From Loripinus fragilis (taxonomy: Eukaryota; Mollusca; Bivalvia; Lucinida; Lucinidae): a stretch of DNA of 64,000 nt. Made by a program: the position numbers and the translations under genes. The DNA is taken from contig OZ026520.1 in the NCBI GenBank assembly GCA_964019695.1, positions 31,964,120-32,028,119 of the forward strand, given 5' to 3'. The notes below the pieces were generated by a model. That model ran no database searches. It was not told the origin of the DNA and worked only from the letters and a program-made list of their open reading frames with translations. Of this stretch, positions 14,301-29,300 are shown piece by piece. Each line of letters begins with the position of its first letter. The first letter of the stretch is position 1.

Positions 14301-17300
14301 TGTTATTCCAAATTATTTAGAGTTCACAACAGCTGTCGTTGTTTCTGTATTGTGTTGATAACCCCCCTCCCCCCCTAGCATGGATATACAGTGTAGTGTT
14401 GATATTTTTTATATTTTGGTCCTTCAGGAATATTGGGTTCTGAGGGAAAGCAGAATACCGTATAGGCGTGAGAATTGTTGCACTTTCCGTTAATTCTCAT
14501 GAACATACTCAATAAAATCGAGTCTGTTGTTTTATAATATTGTAGGTTCTCTCTATTTCTGAAGGAGGTCCATATTTTTGTGAAGGCTTTTCAGAGCAAA
14601 AGTTGTTCGTCTCTGTGAAATAAATACCAAAATCTCAAGTAGTATCTCAGAATTCAGCCGTGACGCACGAAAACCTGTCTTGCAATCATCTTGATGGGGA
14701 AGAGAGGGCTGGTTGCTTTGCTTACTTTGTCTTCCTGGTGTCTCGTGGTGGTTGGGCGGCTCTTCCTCGCGGTGCCACGGGGTTGTCTTCGGTTTATGAT
14801 TGTGGTATTTCCTGATCATACTCACTTATTATTTTTGAGATTCACAAACAAGCAAGACTCAAAGCAGTCTGCTTAGCTACAGAGACTAGCTAAAATATTG
14901 AAAGTGCGCTGATCAGACTGTCCAGATGTGCAGGCTGGTCTGTGATTTCTTTGTTTACATATTACAATGTCACGTTGTCTCGCATCACGGCCTATATATG
15001 CTTATACTTTGCTTGTTTACATTTCCTATAAATGGGTTTGGCCAAATGCTAATGTTGGTGGATTGGGTTGTTAAAAAGGTAAATAGAGAATACTAGGTGA
15101 GTGTATTTTGATACCAAGTTAACCAGGCAAGGCTTTGAGAAAGCATGATGACATCGCGAGGCTTGCTGAAATATAGAGAATACTAGGTGAGTCTCTTTTG
15201 ATATAAAGTTTACGAGGCAAGACTTTGAGGACACTTGTTGACATCGCGAGGCTTGCAGAGCCATTCAACATTCGCTCTCAATGCCCGGCCTGGTAAACTT
15301 GATATCAAAAGACGCGAACCTGTTATTCTATTTATCAGTTTACCCATTGTTGAACACTCTTCAAACTAGCGATTATGACGTAATTTTTTATTTTTTGTGT
15401 TGATTCAACGTCATTAGCGACGTCATTCAAAAAGTGCAACGTCATCATGACCTGATAAAGGTAACATGCCGTTAGATAGGAAACGTTTATTAGGTGATGT
15501 TGAAACAATTCAGTTAATATTAAGGGTGACTGATAAATCATCGTAACGCTGTGTGTTGGTCTCTTAATATAATGAAATCATGCTTAACAATATTTCTAAA
15601 CTGTACATATAAAAGATCACTTGATATTGAACATAGGGATCAAACATGGTTTTCTATAAATAAGTAACTGCAACGTTTCAAACAAGATGTCGAAAACCAA
15701 GACAAAACTCTACTAAAGTTGCATTGATGTAGCAATGAAGCACAATGAATAGTTGATAAGGATTTGATGGTCTTGACTTGATTTCAATGTCACTCCTGGA
15801 AATAAATATAAAAATATGGCCCAGAAGATATCCGCTTGAAACTTAATTGAAAAACAACCAATTTTTTTCCAGAAATTTATCATTGCGTTAATTTTTAAAC
15901 ATAATATTCATTTGCACTTTATCATATGCTTTTTATTATTTCATATCTTTTCAGTGACGGGACTAAAACGTGTAAATATTATACTAAGAAGGGGTGGGTC
16001 AGCTCTTAGACGCCATATGGAGAAAATAATTGCAATGAGTGGATTTGGACATGATAAATATGCTAAAGATCTGGATGAAAGAGGTAAGACTCAGATTCGA
16101 AATAAAGCACAATGACGGGCTGCTTGCGGGCACGTGTCAGCTAGCAGCCAATCATTGTGCTTTATTTTGAGGCTGAGAATTAACTCGTTTTATGACGTCA
16201 AGGCCTGGTATATGTTTATCAAATATTTTAATGTATTGTTCTGTCAAACATGTAATTGATACAGTATGCACGACTTTATAATCCCATTGCGTTCATAGTT
16301 GCAAGACTTTAAAACATAGACAAATTCTGCTTTGTTATTTATTCTATAAAATGTAAGGTATTGGCAGAACCGATCCCTGCCTTCCAATGGTATATGTTAC
16401 ATGTAAATAAATAATAATAAATTACATCTAAATACTGTTTAAGGTCTCAGTTGCTGTAACTGTTACAAAGATTTAAATAGGTTGTCATACTTGTGTAGGT
16501 AATTAAGCATTATGATCATGTCCCCTCAGTAAAAACACTATATGACATGATCACTTTGTAGTATTATCCAATCACAAAAAGCATCCTTTTAGACTTTAAT
16601 AGTGCATAACTTTGTTCAGTCAGAACAACAATCATTTTAGTAGTAATCAGATTGCTCATAGCAGCATCATTATTCTGACATTACATGCATTAATTGCATG
16701 GCTTTGTCTTTATGTTTAGAAATTATAGTTACATACTTTCCTTATTGTTATACTTTTGAAGTATTAAAGCTGTTCTGTTTTATAACATGTATATTATGGT
16801 ACAATTTTGAAGTTTAATTAAACATCAATCTATGTTTATCATTTGCTGTTCATGTTACGCAGACATTATCTGGTGTAAAATCTATCTGTCTAATATCAAA
16901 ATAATATTAATCTCATGACGTCGCGTCTGGGAGTGAAATAAATCGATAAACTGCTAGTGGTTTATAGATTTTCGGGAAAAAATTATGATGTCTATAACAA
17001 CGTTGCGTAAATAATATGATGTTTCACGCCAAAAATTAGATTTCAAAGTTATCATAATGTCATAATGATAAATAGAATCCAACATTCGTGCTCTTGTATT
17101 GTTTAATTAATTAAACTCGTTGCAAAAAAAGACATAATGTCGACAAGCCTCACATTTTATCTCTTTTCCCCAACTCGTTTAATAATTCATAAAACGTGAG
17201 CACTCCTCTATATTAACCACTACTGAGATTGACATTCGCAAAAAAACGAAGTTAGAAGTTTTAACGTTTTTTTCACAGTCGTGTGAACTGTGTAACATTT

Positions 17301-20300
17301 TTAAATTTGGTAAAGAGTAATTCCATTGTTTAGTTTAAATGCATTTATTGTCAATCTTTTCAGATGCTGACATTGACTTCTTATCTCATTATCGCCTAGT
17401 GGAGCAGTCAAGGATAGATTCTTATGCAAGAGCATTTGTTGTGGAGGATAGTGACCTTGACACTGTTTTAAATAGCAACGTAAGTCAATACTAATACATG
17501 CACACAAAAAAAAGCAAACAGTTTAAAAATTGCAATATTATACCAAAATATTCAGACTTCACAGGACGTAAAATTGAAACACTTTTTTGTAACCTAGTGA
17601 TACCTGTAATTGAAAGTGCTGTAATGTGAAGTAGTATTTACCTTCGTCAGACATCTATCTGGAGTGGGTTAACACTGTTTGGGCCCATCTCTCAGAACTT
17701 TTTGATAGAGGTAGCATTTTCTACTGGTACAGTTATACCATAACTAATGATATTTTCTATGTAGTAAAAATGGCCAAGGCCGGGGTTACTCTTGAAAAAC
17801 AAATAAGTAAGTATGGCCAGGAAATGCCACAACCATAGACCACCGACCATGCTACAAAGCAGGGTAAAACAGACACAGTCACGCCCACATAACAGCAATA
17901 ACAAAGCAACCAATTCTCTCTTCCTAGGCAAGATGATTGCAAAGCTAGAAAAGACACCAACAACTGCATCATGAGACTATAAAAATCTATCATGAGATTT
18001 CAGACATGGGGTAATCGTAATCTGTTATCATGATTTCTTGTAATCGATTACTTTTTTCAGTAATCTAAAAGTAATCAGTAATCATAGATTTTTATGGTTA
18101 CAAGTAATCATAATGTAATTGATTATATTGCAAGATAGCCTGTAATCATGATTATTTTATGATTACTTTATGATAACTTTTGCCTTTTTACAAAAATAAA
18201 TATAAAAATTGGTTTTAAAACTGAGTGTACAGTGATGAATACCAGCTACAATTATAGATAAAAGAGAATAATTACTGTTTAAATCAAGAACTGGAAATTC
18301 GCTACCAACAATAGATCAAAGATATTCAAGTTTGTTTTTAATTAAACTTGCTTTTCATGAAAATAATTGTCAGATGGAAGAAACGCTCAATAGCTGTAAA
18401 TAAATAACTGATCTAGAAGACAAATGGCATAGATTCTGATCAGATGTTGCATGATGCAGTGACTGATTATGGCTGGCATTGTTTGTTATGTCTTAAAATA
18501 TAAAATAAAGCATAGATTTTTTTTAGATCTTGGTTTATATTAATTTAACTATTTTCTTTATTTATTGGTAGCATTTTATGGGATTCACTAAGATTAATTG
18601 AATAGCCCACCTTCTTCATGATATGTTGTTACCCAAAATATTTGGATAAACTACCTTAACCCTTTCCATGCTTAGAGCTTATGAACAATATATTAAAGAC
18701 AAGAAAATGTCCCTTGAATGGTAATAGTAAGAGTGAAGCTAAGAGAAGACGTTATCTAGTAAGATACATTTTTAAGTTGAAGCCTATTCTTTCCAATTGA
18801 ACCTTTCAGAAAATATAAAACTTCGGTCAACTTTTTTTCTGTGCTAACAAGAGAAGTAAGGTCATTGGTTATTGGTGAATATTGTTTTTTCAGGAAGCTC
18901 GAGTTGCTCTTGATGGGGTACCTTCTATTCAACATATGACTAATAAGCAGATGGAATATGTCCTTAAGGTAGGTCATACAAAGACAAACAACCTGTGTAG
19001 TATCGAGTAGAAGTAAATGGGTACTTTGGAACAGGGTATAGAACTAGAAGAAAAACCACTAAAGGAGCCTTTGGTCTTCACTTAAATTGGACCAGTCTAT
19101 AGGGACACTAGCTGGTAACTCTAATGCACCAGTCATTTGTAACCACGGCACCCCTGGGCAAATGACCAGTTAAGCAAAAACAATAAGCGTAAATTTGCGC
19201 TTATTTTCTTATCCATAAGTTTAAACATGTGTTTGGGTGCTCAAAAGAACCGTCTCATCGTACCCACAACATATGTTTTGGTTGAGAAATATGAAAACTA
19301 ACTTCATTTACACACTCTTATCTGGGGGCCAGCCTGGGGCTTGGGAATAGTGGAGATATTGACTTCACTCTGCAAAGCCCTGGTATATTCCCTGCACTGT
19401 GGGGGAATACATATGCCAAATACCTGGTAAAGGTCCCTGCTCCTAGGAAATCATACAATTATATTATTTTAGATATCACAAAACAACAATACATAGCCTA
19501 CAAAAATCATAGAAACTTATGGCATGCAAACACTTGCCATCAGTTCTGTGAATAGGACTAGTGGCAACACGCCAAAATGTGATTTCAAAGTAATTTTAAT
19601 GTTATATGACAAAAATAATCTAACAAATGCACTCATGTAACACTGAACTAATTATACCCCCTACAAACTTTGTTTGTGGTGGGTATACTGTTTACACGTT
19701 GTCCGTCCGTGCATCCGTCAGTGCGTCCATCCATGACGTTTTGTTTCCTTAATATCTTTAAGAGCCATTGCTGGATTTTCATCAAACCTTGAAAACATGT
19801 TCATATATGCAAGACAAATACTTTAAACAAAACAGTAAGGGCGAGAAGCTAATTATTTTGGAGTTATTTCCCTTTGTAGTTCTAAATGGCTTTTTATATA
19901 GGGTTTTATGCTTATGCTACTATTGCCCATATGTACACCGGCCTATCAACTCGCCCATACACCGGCCAATCAACTCCTACCACAGCTTTTGATTGAGCAA
20001 TTTGATACTTTGCTGCTACAATGTAGACACATTGAACATATGCATGAAGGAGTTTGGTTTGGAAAAAAATTATTTTTGACAAAATGACAGCGGTTAGAAC
20101 TTAGAAAAATTTCCTCTAACAAAGTTTTTGTATATGCATGGATGGTGCCTTCATGGTCCGATCAACTCCTACCACAGCTTTTAATGGATCAATTTGATAT
20201 GTTGCCTAAACAATGTAGACACATTGAACATTTGCATGATGGAGTTTGGTTTGGAAAAAAAATAAATTTTGATAAAATGACATCTATGAGAACTAAGACT

Positions 20301-23300
20301 ATTTTTTCTGATATAAGCTTTGATATATAGAGGTTTCAGGTGTGAATAATTTGGTGTATTTGATCTTAACAAATGTTCCTGATTGCAAGTTTTAAGATCA
20401 TTCGCACAGATTCTACTGAAATCTTTTTTTTGTAAAACTAGGGTCTGCTAATTTGAACCATCACTTGCCGGAACTACGTTTTTCACTAACCCTTACTGTG
20501 CGGGGGGTATCTAATAGGCATTGCTTATTGACTATTTTTTCATTAAACTTGCTGTTAAGAAGAAATAAAATTCTCAGTCAGCCTCGATTTTGTCTCTTTT
20601 CTTCAACTAGCTTAATAAATTGAATAATGCATGAGCACTCATGTAAGATTCTCTATTTTCAAGTTAATGTACATTTTATGCAAATCTTCAGCTACGATTC
20701 ATACAGTACTTTACACACATACAGTCTTTAATTTGGGTTTCAATTCAGCAAGATCCAATAGTATTGGAGAACGACAAACATTTATAAATAAAGCAGTAGA
20801 CAACATGTAAGTTAGACTATTCATAATAAAGTAGGAAATTTGCAAGTAGGAAATTTGCAAATTCTGATCCAGGGGTCCAAATTTGATAACGTTTTTTTTT
20901 TAGTTGATGAGGGGATAGATACAACTATAAATGGGCCATCATCGGTCCGCTAGCGAAACGCCATTTGAATGCCCAACATTAAATTCTGGCTTGGTAGCTT
21001 TGTGATTATTCAGGGGATCCAGACCAGTATTGCAAAAAACCTATATTTTTGTGAATTTTTAGGCCTGTCCCCACCACTCTGGATCCACTATGTAATTAGT
21101 GTATTTTCTTAAACAAAAGAGAACTAATGAAAGTTAATAAAAGGTGCAGTACCAAAAGCTATGTTTTGGTTTTTTCATAGCTTCAGGGAATGGAAAAAGT
21201 CTCAATGAGTGCAGGTCCTATTTACCTCATAGAAACTAAGAGGCGAGTTTGAACTGTTTCAATAAGTGTAACTGTTCTCACAGGGTGTATTTTTAACCTA
21301 AAATCTGCCTCGTCGCGAGAAAACCTGCCTTTGGATTTTCCGACAAAGCAAGTGTTCAGGATTTCGGGTCAATATAAGAGGATATACACTGTAACTCTTG
21401 TTTAATAGCGATTCTCTGAAACAATAAATAAATAAAACATAACTAGTTGCTACTCGAGACAAATAAAACACACTAATTCAAAAGACAGATAATTAAGCAC
21501 TCGATCTATCTTGTACTCAAGAGTTGGGCGAATGTGTTTGATAGCTGGCCCACAAAAAAGAATAATTATCATTATTAAAATGGCCAACTATTTCAAGTAA
21601 TTCAAATACAAATTATAGAAACTATATCGTAAATCATAATTCGACGTTTCACATTCAAACAAATCGCTTACCAAATATGCTGTCTTTTAAATCTTCGAAA
21701 TCCTTAACATCATGGCGACTTATCTTTGTCTGCCGTTGTCAACGTCACTTATTTGTTAACGTAACGACGTTAAATAGCGAACGTAACGTGAAAAGCAGCG
21801 AGACTTAAAATGCCCAAATTTACGTTCCAAATAAATTTGCTTACTATGAAATACCAAACGTTATTATATTATGATTAATTGATTAATTTAAGAATTAAAG
21901 ACTGGCTACAGTTCTTACAGCGAGTTTCAAACCAGTCTCTTTAGCTGGAAAAATGAAATTTCACCTGTAGCAAGTTTACATATGATACTTTCCAAAAAGC
22001 GAAGAACGACGGCGCTTATCTGACTGCAGGGATGCGCAGGTTTGTCTGCGCCTACATTGTTTGCAAATCACCGAAGACAGGTCTTCTTGCGTCGAGGCCC
22101 AAATATAGGTTTGTGTGTATTTGTACACCTTAGTGGACTATTGTGTTACATTTTTGAGATTCTTAAATAATTTAGAGAGATGATCCACACTTGGACAGGC
22201 CTTAACTGTAAGTGATTTTATGTCAATTGTAACTGTTCAAGTTGTTTATTTGCTTGGTTTTCATTTTTTTATGTTCTATGCTTTAGTTTAGTTCATCTTT
22301 AATTACTATCATTGCTTTGCTTGCTTTTAGAAATGTTGCAACTAAGTGTTATGTTGTGGTTTGAGCTACATGGTGCATAAATCTCTTTGAATACAGAATA
22401 AGTATACCCATATGTGTTACTTTGATTACAAAGGCTAATATCAAAATGTGTGATACTTATCTGCATGCCCTGATCGTTGTATATAGAGAATACTAGGTGA
22501 GTGTCTTTTGATATCAAGTTTACCAGGCAAGGCTTTGAGAAAGCTTGTTGACATCGCGAGATTTGCTGGGCGATTCAACATGCATTCTCAAAGCTGAGCC
22601 TGGTAAACTTGATATCAAAAGGCGTAAACCTGGTATTCTGTTTATCAGTTTACCCCTTGATTCATTCTTTAAACTAGCGATTATGACGTATTTTTTTTAT
22701 TTTTGTGTCGATTCAGTGTCATTGGCGACGTTATTTAAAAAGTGCAACGTCATCATGTCCTAATAAAGGCACATGACTTGAGATAGACACCGTTTATCAG
22801 GCAACGTTCAGGAATGCAGTTAAAATGAAAGGTAACTGAAAAATATGTTTATGAATTAATTTTGTAACACATTCATGTACTTATTTTGTAGCTGCCATAC
22901 TCTTGTTTTATTTTTTCTGTTTTGTCTGAAAATGGTTTTAAGCTAATGTTGTCTGTTGTTTGTAACCAATGAAATGATGTTTTGGTATCTTGTTTCATGT
23001 ATAGATCAGTTGGTTTGATGACCCTGTGGTAATTAAAACATTATAATGCGTTTATGCACCCAACTATTTATTAGTTAAAATAATTTATCATTCTATGTAC
23101 AGATACTTCAATATACGTATAAATTAAGTAAAACGCAAATTCTGATTCCAATTTGTCAAGATCACCTTCAAATTGCAGAAGAAATGCCTTAAAGACAGTA
23201 CTTGAAAATGTTTGAGCAGTCTAATGCGTTCATGCACCCAAAAATTAAATAGTTAAAAAAAATTATCATTCTATAGGTGCTTTAAATTGTGTACATTCTT

Positions 23301-26300
23301 CAATATAGTAAGACGCAAATGTCGGGATCACCTTCAAAAATTGCAGAAGAAATACTTTAAAGATAGTGTTTGACATTTTATAAGCAGTTTAACCCATAGG
23401 CCCAGTTAATCAAATTTAATTAGAGCGCAATTGCGATTATTTTCTTATCCTTCAGTTTAAACGTATGTTTTGGGTGCTTAATAGAACTGTCTCATCGAGA
23501 CGGTTCTCTTGAGTACCCACAACATATGTTTTCTCATCGAGACGGTTCTCTTGAGTACCCACAACATATGTTTTGGATGAAAAATAAAGAAAATAGTTTT
23601 CCAATACGCACTCTTATCTGGAGACCTGGTTTAATCCATATAAGCCTAGCGTCCTTTTTGTGGGACATAGGAAAACAGTGCAGACCCAGACCAGACGCCG
23701 CGTCTGATCAGGGTCTCCACTGTTTTCTTATAGAATGCTTAATCAGACTTTGACTAAAATGAAAAATATCATCGATAAACCCTAAAAACGGAAATGGACC
23801 GGTCCCAATTGATAACAGTGGTAAATTCCATTTGGCTTAAATGGGTTAAATCCTGATCTTGTATATAGTTACTAAAAGGAAAAAAGGCAGTTGAAAATTT
23901 ATTATACAGATGTACGGTATATTTTCTATTCTAACAGGTTTTACACATAGATGAAGCTTCCCTCCTCACCTTCAGGATGTTTGCTGTGGTAACTGCTCTA
24001 TGTGAGAGAGTATCACATATGGAGTAAGAAAATATTTCATATTTGAACCTGTATTCAGCTTAAGCTACAAGTTGGCATGTGCATATAGCGAAGATCCAAA
24101 TCTGTCTGCACATCCGCACAGCCTGATATGAGTCTTAGATTCCATCTGAAGAAGTCTTTGAGGGGCGACCATGCCAACTTGTACCGTGAGCTTTATACCC
24201 CCTTATTCTATTTAAAGATTCAAAGTGTCAATAACTCCCATTTTAATGCAAACTAGGGTAAGGTTGGTACACTTCTGTTTAACATAGCTTAATATGCGGT
24301 TGCTGTCTTATAGTGTATTGTACTACAGTAGGTCTGAAAGTCAAATACCTGAAAGTATGTTAAGGGAGAGTCCTTCATATACTTAACAAGCTGCCGAATT
24401 GGGAGATTCAAGGCTCATTGCTACCCTGCAAAAACTACAGAGAGTTGCCTTTACTCTGTACATTATCGGCGTATGTGAATCATTTGAAAGTAGATTGAGG
24501 TTTTACAGTAGCAGACTGCTTTTAATGCTGTTGATCCATTGTTTATGTTTGCTCCCATTATGTGTGGGGTATGTGTTTTGTCCTTGTTTTGTTATGTTGT
24601 GTTTAAAGTTCTTTCTAATTTTGCCATCAAAAGAGTTGGATGCTTTATTGAATCATTGTTCCAACTTAATAAAGCCAATACCTCTGATACGGAAGCCGCT
24701 TTTTTTAGACTTGCATTTATCAATTTCTAAAGCTATTGCTTCTACCAAGATTTATGATAATCGTGACGACTTTGATTTTGAAATCGTCAATTTTCCATTT
24801 TAGAGGGTGATGTTCCTCGCTCTACATCCTATGCAGTCTATATCTCTCAACTCATTCGTTTTGCTAGAGCATCTAGCCATGTTGCTGACTTCAACACTCG
24901 TAATCAATTGTTAACTCAGAAACTTCTTACACAAGGTTATCAGTATCATAAACTTCGCAAAACCTCTAAATTTTATAGACAATATTACAATTTGATATCT
25001 AAATTTCAAGTTTGACTTAAATCTCTCTCTCGCCAAGGACTGTCGGAATCTGAATTATATGGTGACTTGGTTTATAAATTGAAGAAGATTGTTGGCCTTT
25101 ATAATTTCTCAGCGCAGTTCATTAAAATATTTTACCATCGTAAAAAGATTGGTTATAACATTAATGTATTACAGCAGACTGCATGCTTGGTGGTTAACCC
25201 AATCACAGTTGGCAACTTTGCTTTCCTCTTTTATTGCACGCCCGTGGGTCAGACTTCTGACTCTATGATGGTTCTGACTTAAAGACTTATCTATGGATGA
25301 GATGGTAGGGGTCTGATGCTTTGGCTGTTTGTCAGGCCCACCATGGTTTACCTTTTGGATTTCTTTTGCGCCCGTATTCAGTTTTATTTACTGTTGAGTC
25401 CTTATCTTTGCTTTAACTCCTTTTAATATCTTGATTTATATGTTCTAGGAGAGGATGCATTGATAAGTTTGGGGTCTTTCATGCAAACCAAACATCTATG
25501 TGTCTTGATTTACATCTGAACTTAGGTAGAGATTCGGCGCCGTGGAACCGGTTTAAGCCCTCCAGTAAAATATTTTTACTGACCTATATAAGGCGGTACT
25601 TCCTTTGTGGATCATTCATGTTATTTCTGGTGTGTGTTTGTTATGCTTTCGTGTGCGTCTGTTTATTGTTGGCTTGTGGTCACCTGCTGGGAAAGGGCTG
25701 ACCTCTTTGCTCTCGTTTATGATGTCCCATTGTGAGTTTGTTACTTTCCCATTGGTATCCTGGGTCAGGTGTGGTACTTGATTGTATCAATTCCTGATCT
25801 TTACCCTCTTTCAAACTTTACTTAAGTTGCTTTTTTCTGTCGTGAGAATGTTATTGTTCTGTGTCTCCTTCTCGAAGTGTAGTGGGTTGGTCTCTGGTCT
25901 GTAATTGTGACCTTTTCTGGTCATACTCACTTGATGTTTTTACAAGATACTGTCATAACTAAATAGAGGATCTTACATGAGTACTCGTGTTTTATTGAAT
26001 TTATTAAACGAATTGGGGAAAAGAGATAAAATGTGAGGCTTGCATTTTATCTCTTTTTTGCAACGAGTTTAATAAATTAAATAATACAAGAGCATGAATG
26101 TTAGATTCTACTTATCATATTGTATTAAGATTACTTTGAAATCTCATTTCTGCAGTAAAAACGTTATAATTTTGTCATTATGTACGCAACAATGTTATGG
26201 ACGTCATAACGTTTCAGAAAAATCTGTAAACTCCTAGTGGTTTATCGATTTTATTGCATCGCGTTATTTCACTCCCAGACGCGACGTCATATGGTAATGT

Positions 26301-29300
26301 AAGAGAACACACAATGCATAAAAAAAACTTTGTTATCTACACATTGTCTAAAATAGTTGACCCTTGGAAATAGAGAAAACCTGTAAAATCAGAAAATAGT
26401 AATCTCTTTACTGAGTTACACAGTGCGCATAAGAGACAATTGAGTATGCCATATCCACTATTCACCCAAGTTAACACCAACTTTATCTTTTATCCCTTTA
26501 ATATTTTTGTTGCTTGAAAATTGTATATCTGCTACATTTATTCAAGTGCACCTTATACTAAATTTTATCATGAATGAAAACACTATGAACCCTGGTCAGG
26601 CTGGTCCCAAGAAAGCAGTCATATCTTTGTCCATATAATTTGCAATATATACTACAAATGTGCATAAACACAAAAGAGAGAGGACTCTCTGGGCCATAAC
26701 TGGTGAGGAAAGATGTAAATAAATAGTTGGTGGGTTGATGGTCAAATCTTGTTTGATAGTTGAGTGGTAGACTTAACGTTGTGGGATTGCTGTTTCCAGA
26801 CTCATCTGAGCCACTGTGTAATGTCCTTGAGTAAGACATTTTTTGCTGAAGACAGGTAAAAAGTCACAACATGACTGATATTTTTACTGGGACAAACAAC
26901 ATCACACAAACAAATCACATTAAGATATTCTGATACCTGAACTTAAAATTTCAACATCTACATACAGTGAGTCACTTAATCACGCACCACTCATAAAATG
27001 TAAGATTTCTCGGAAAAGAAATATGACATTTTTATTCTGAGAATACCAGCGTATTTTAGCGCATTTATGATTTTTATTATCCTTAGAAAATCAATTGTGA
27101 TCAGACCAGAAACGAATGAGAAATATACGCTGAAGGGCCCTTCCCTTCTATCACCAATTCACATTATTTTGAATTGCATTCAGATCACATGGCACTACTT
27201 TCAATCTCAATTTTCTGCCATGCTATTGTTTAAAGCCAATTTAATTTTGGCGAAATTAAAAACTAGCTCGCATCTGTTACTTTTACTATTCTTTTATTTT
27301 GGTTCCCAACTGGCCAAGGTTTGAAAGAAGTTGTTTTATTCCTTTTTTTAAAAAGTAGGTGAAGTTTTGAATGGTTCTGAGTAATCAGTTGTCAAAACAC
27401 TTCTTTTCCAATTTCATTTTAAACAACAATATATCCGTCGTTTATTTTCGTAAATCTTTTATAGATATATAATCGTAATTACGTTGATGCAAGTGATGAC
27501 GTCAATATCCACAAAAGTATACGAAGCGCCGATGGTATGATTTTTTGTGTGTTTGATATTCCTGTACCAACAAGCGACTTGTTACAAAACGATTTGCGAA
27601 GAAATTCCAGGTTAATAAATGTAACTGACGTTAACATGACGTCAGAATAAGCATTGCTTCAGCAAGTAATGGTGTTTCTGAATTAAACCCCACAGAAAAG
27701 AGGTTTAACTTCAACAAAATAATTGTTTTGGGTGTTTTTCTATCACAACCATCACCACGATAATGCCTAATGCAAAATGAAAATAAGAAATATTAACGCA
27801 CAGGCTGCACGTGCATTATTCGCATGAGTGATACTGAATGCTTTTTTGGTGTCATCGAATAGATAAAATGTTGATAAGTAAAATATTATAAAGAATGTTT
27901 GATTCCAGCATTTTTGTTAAACAATGGGAGCCCTTGACAAGTGGAGCGTAACTAAAGTGGCTCACTGAAACTTGCTTAAATAAAATTCAAATGTCATGCT
28001 GAGTTGAGTTGAGCATGTTTTTTTCTATAACATCTGAACCTGTTTTGTTGTATGTGACTAAACTTATTATGTTATTTATTTTAGCTCCCTTAGTCAAAGA
28101 CTGCTGGAGATTTGTAGCCTAGCTGACATAGAGAGGAAGTTAGATCTGTATAAGGCTATGTTTTATCACAACACAAGATCTGATAAGTCAACCAATTTCA
28201 TCACTACAGATTCACTCAAGATCGAACTAATTGCAGGCGGATTAAACTGGAAACAACAACAATATATTCTAGAAAAGATGGAACCAAATAACTGGGGAGA
28301 GGTAAGTTTATGATTTCAGGAGCAGAGTTGTGAGAAACCTGTTTTAAAATACAGTAAAACCTGTCTTAAGCGGCCACTTAAAAATACAAGACAAAACAAA
28401 GATTTTAATGACAAATTGTAGCTTGATGAAAGTCGAAAGTATTGCAGAATGCTCCCCTTGGAGCGTTCTGAAATACTTTTGACCAACATTAAGCGATAAT
28501 AATGGCCTTGAACCCCCATTTTTGGTATTTTTGAGAGTGGCCGTTTAACACAGGTTTTACTGTATGTGATTCACAGTGGTTCAGTTAAGGTTGTACATGC
28601 GCTGTCTGACCATCACCATTTCATTCACTGGCTCAAATGCAGGCCCACCAGATAAGAGTGCAAAGCTGAAATTATTTTATTATTTCTCAACCCACACATA
28701 TGTTGTGGGTACTCAAAAGAACCGTCACAATGAGACTTCTTTTGAACACCCAAAACATATGTTTAAACTGATGGATCAGAAAATAATCGCAATTTTACGC
28801 TGAAATTATTTCCTTATTCTGGGTGCATTCTATTGAGATAATGTGTCCTTATCAGGTCGAATATGTTTTAATGCTTGCATTCTTGGTGACACTCTTAAAC
28901 ATGTATGCCAAATAGGATTTTTCTTTGGATGGTATTTATTCATTTTTATTCAAATCTAATAGCTCCATCTGTAAGCAAATAGTGAAAACCATAGTCAGAC
29001 GATCTGGGTCTGTACTGTTTTCATATCTCCCACAAAAAAGACGCTAGGCTTATACAGGTTAAACTTGCAGCGTGCTTAAAATATTATAAATTTCAACAGT
29101 TAAATTTTACTGTTAATGGTCAATTGTCTTTAGAATTATCCAATCAATCAAAGAGGGTATTATAATCTGCCTAATTCAGTAAATACATGGAGTGTCAGCC
29201 TCAAAATACTGAGTTCAGGCATACCTCTGAAAACTCTCACCCCGATGTTTAAACTGTAGTGAGGAACTAACAAACATGTAAAACCTTGTCAAACTGCTCA

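Noticed and set aside
19768..20372. Three ORFs of 62-74 codons
   Set aside because: They fall in an interspersed repeat with an internal tandem duplication; the repeated peptide comes from the duplication.
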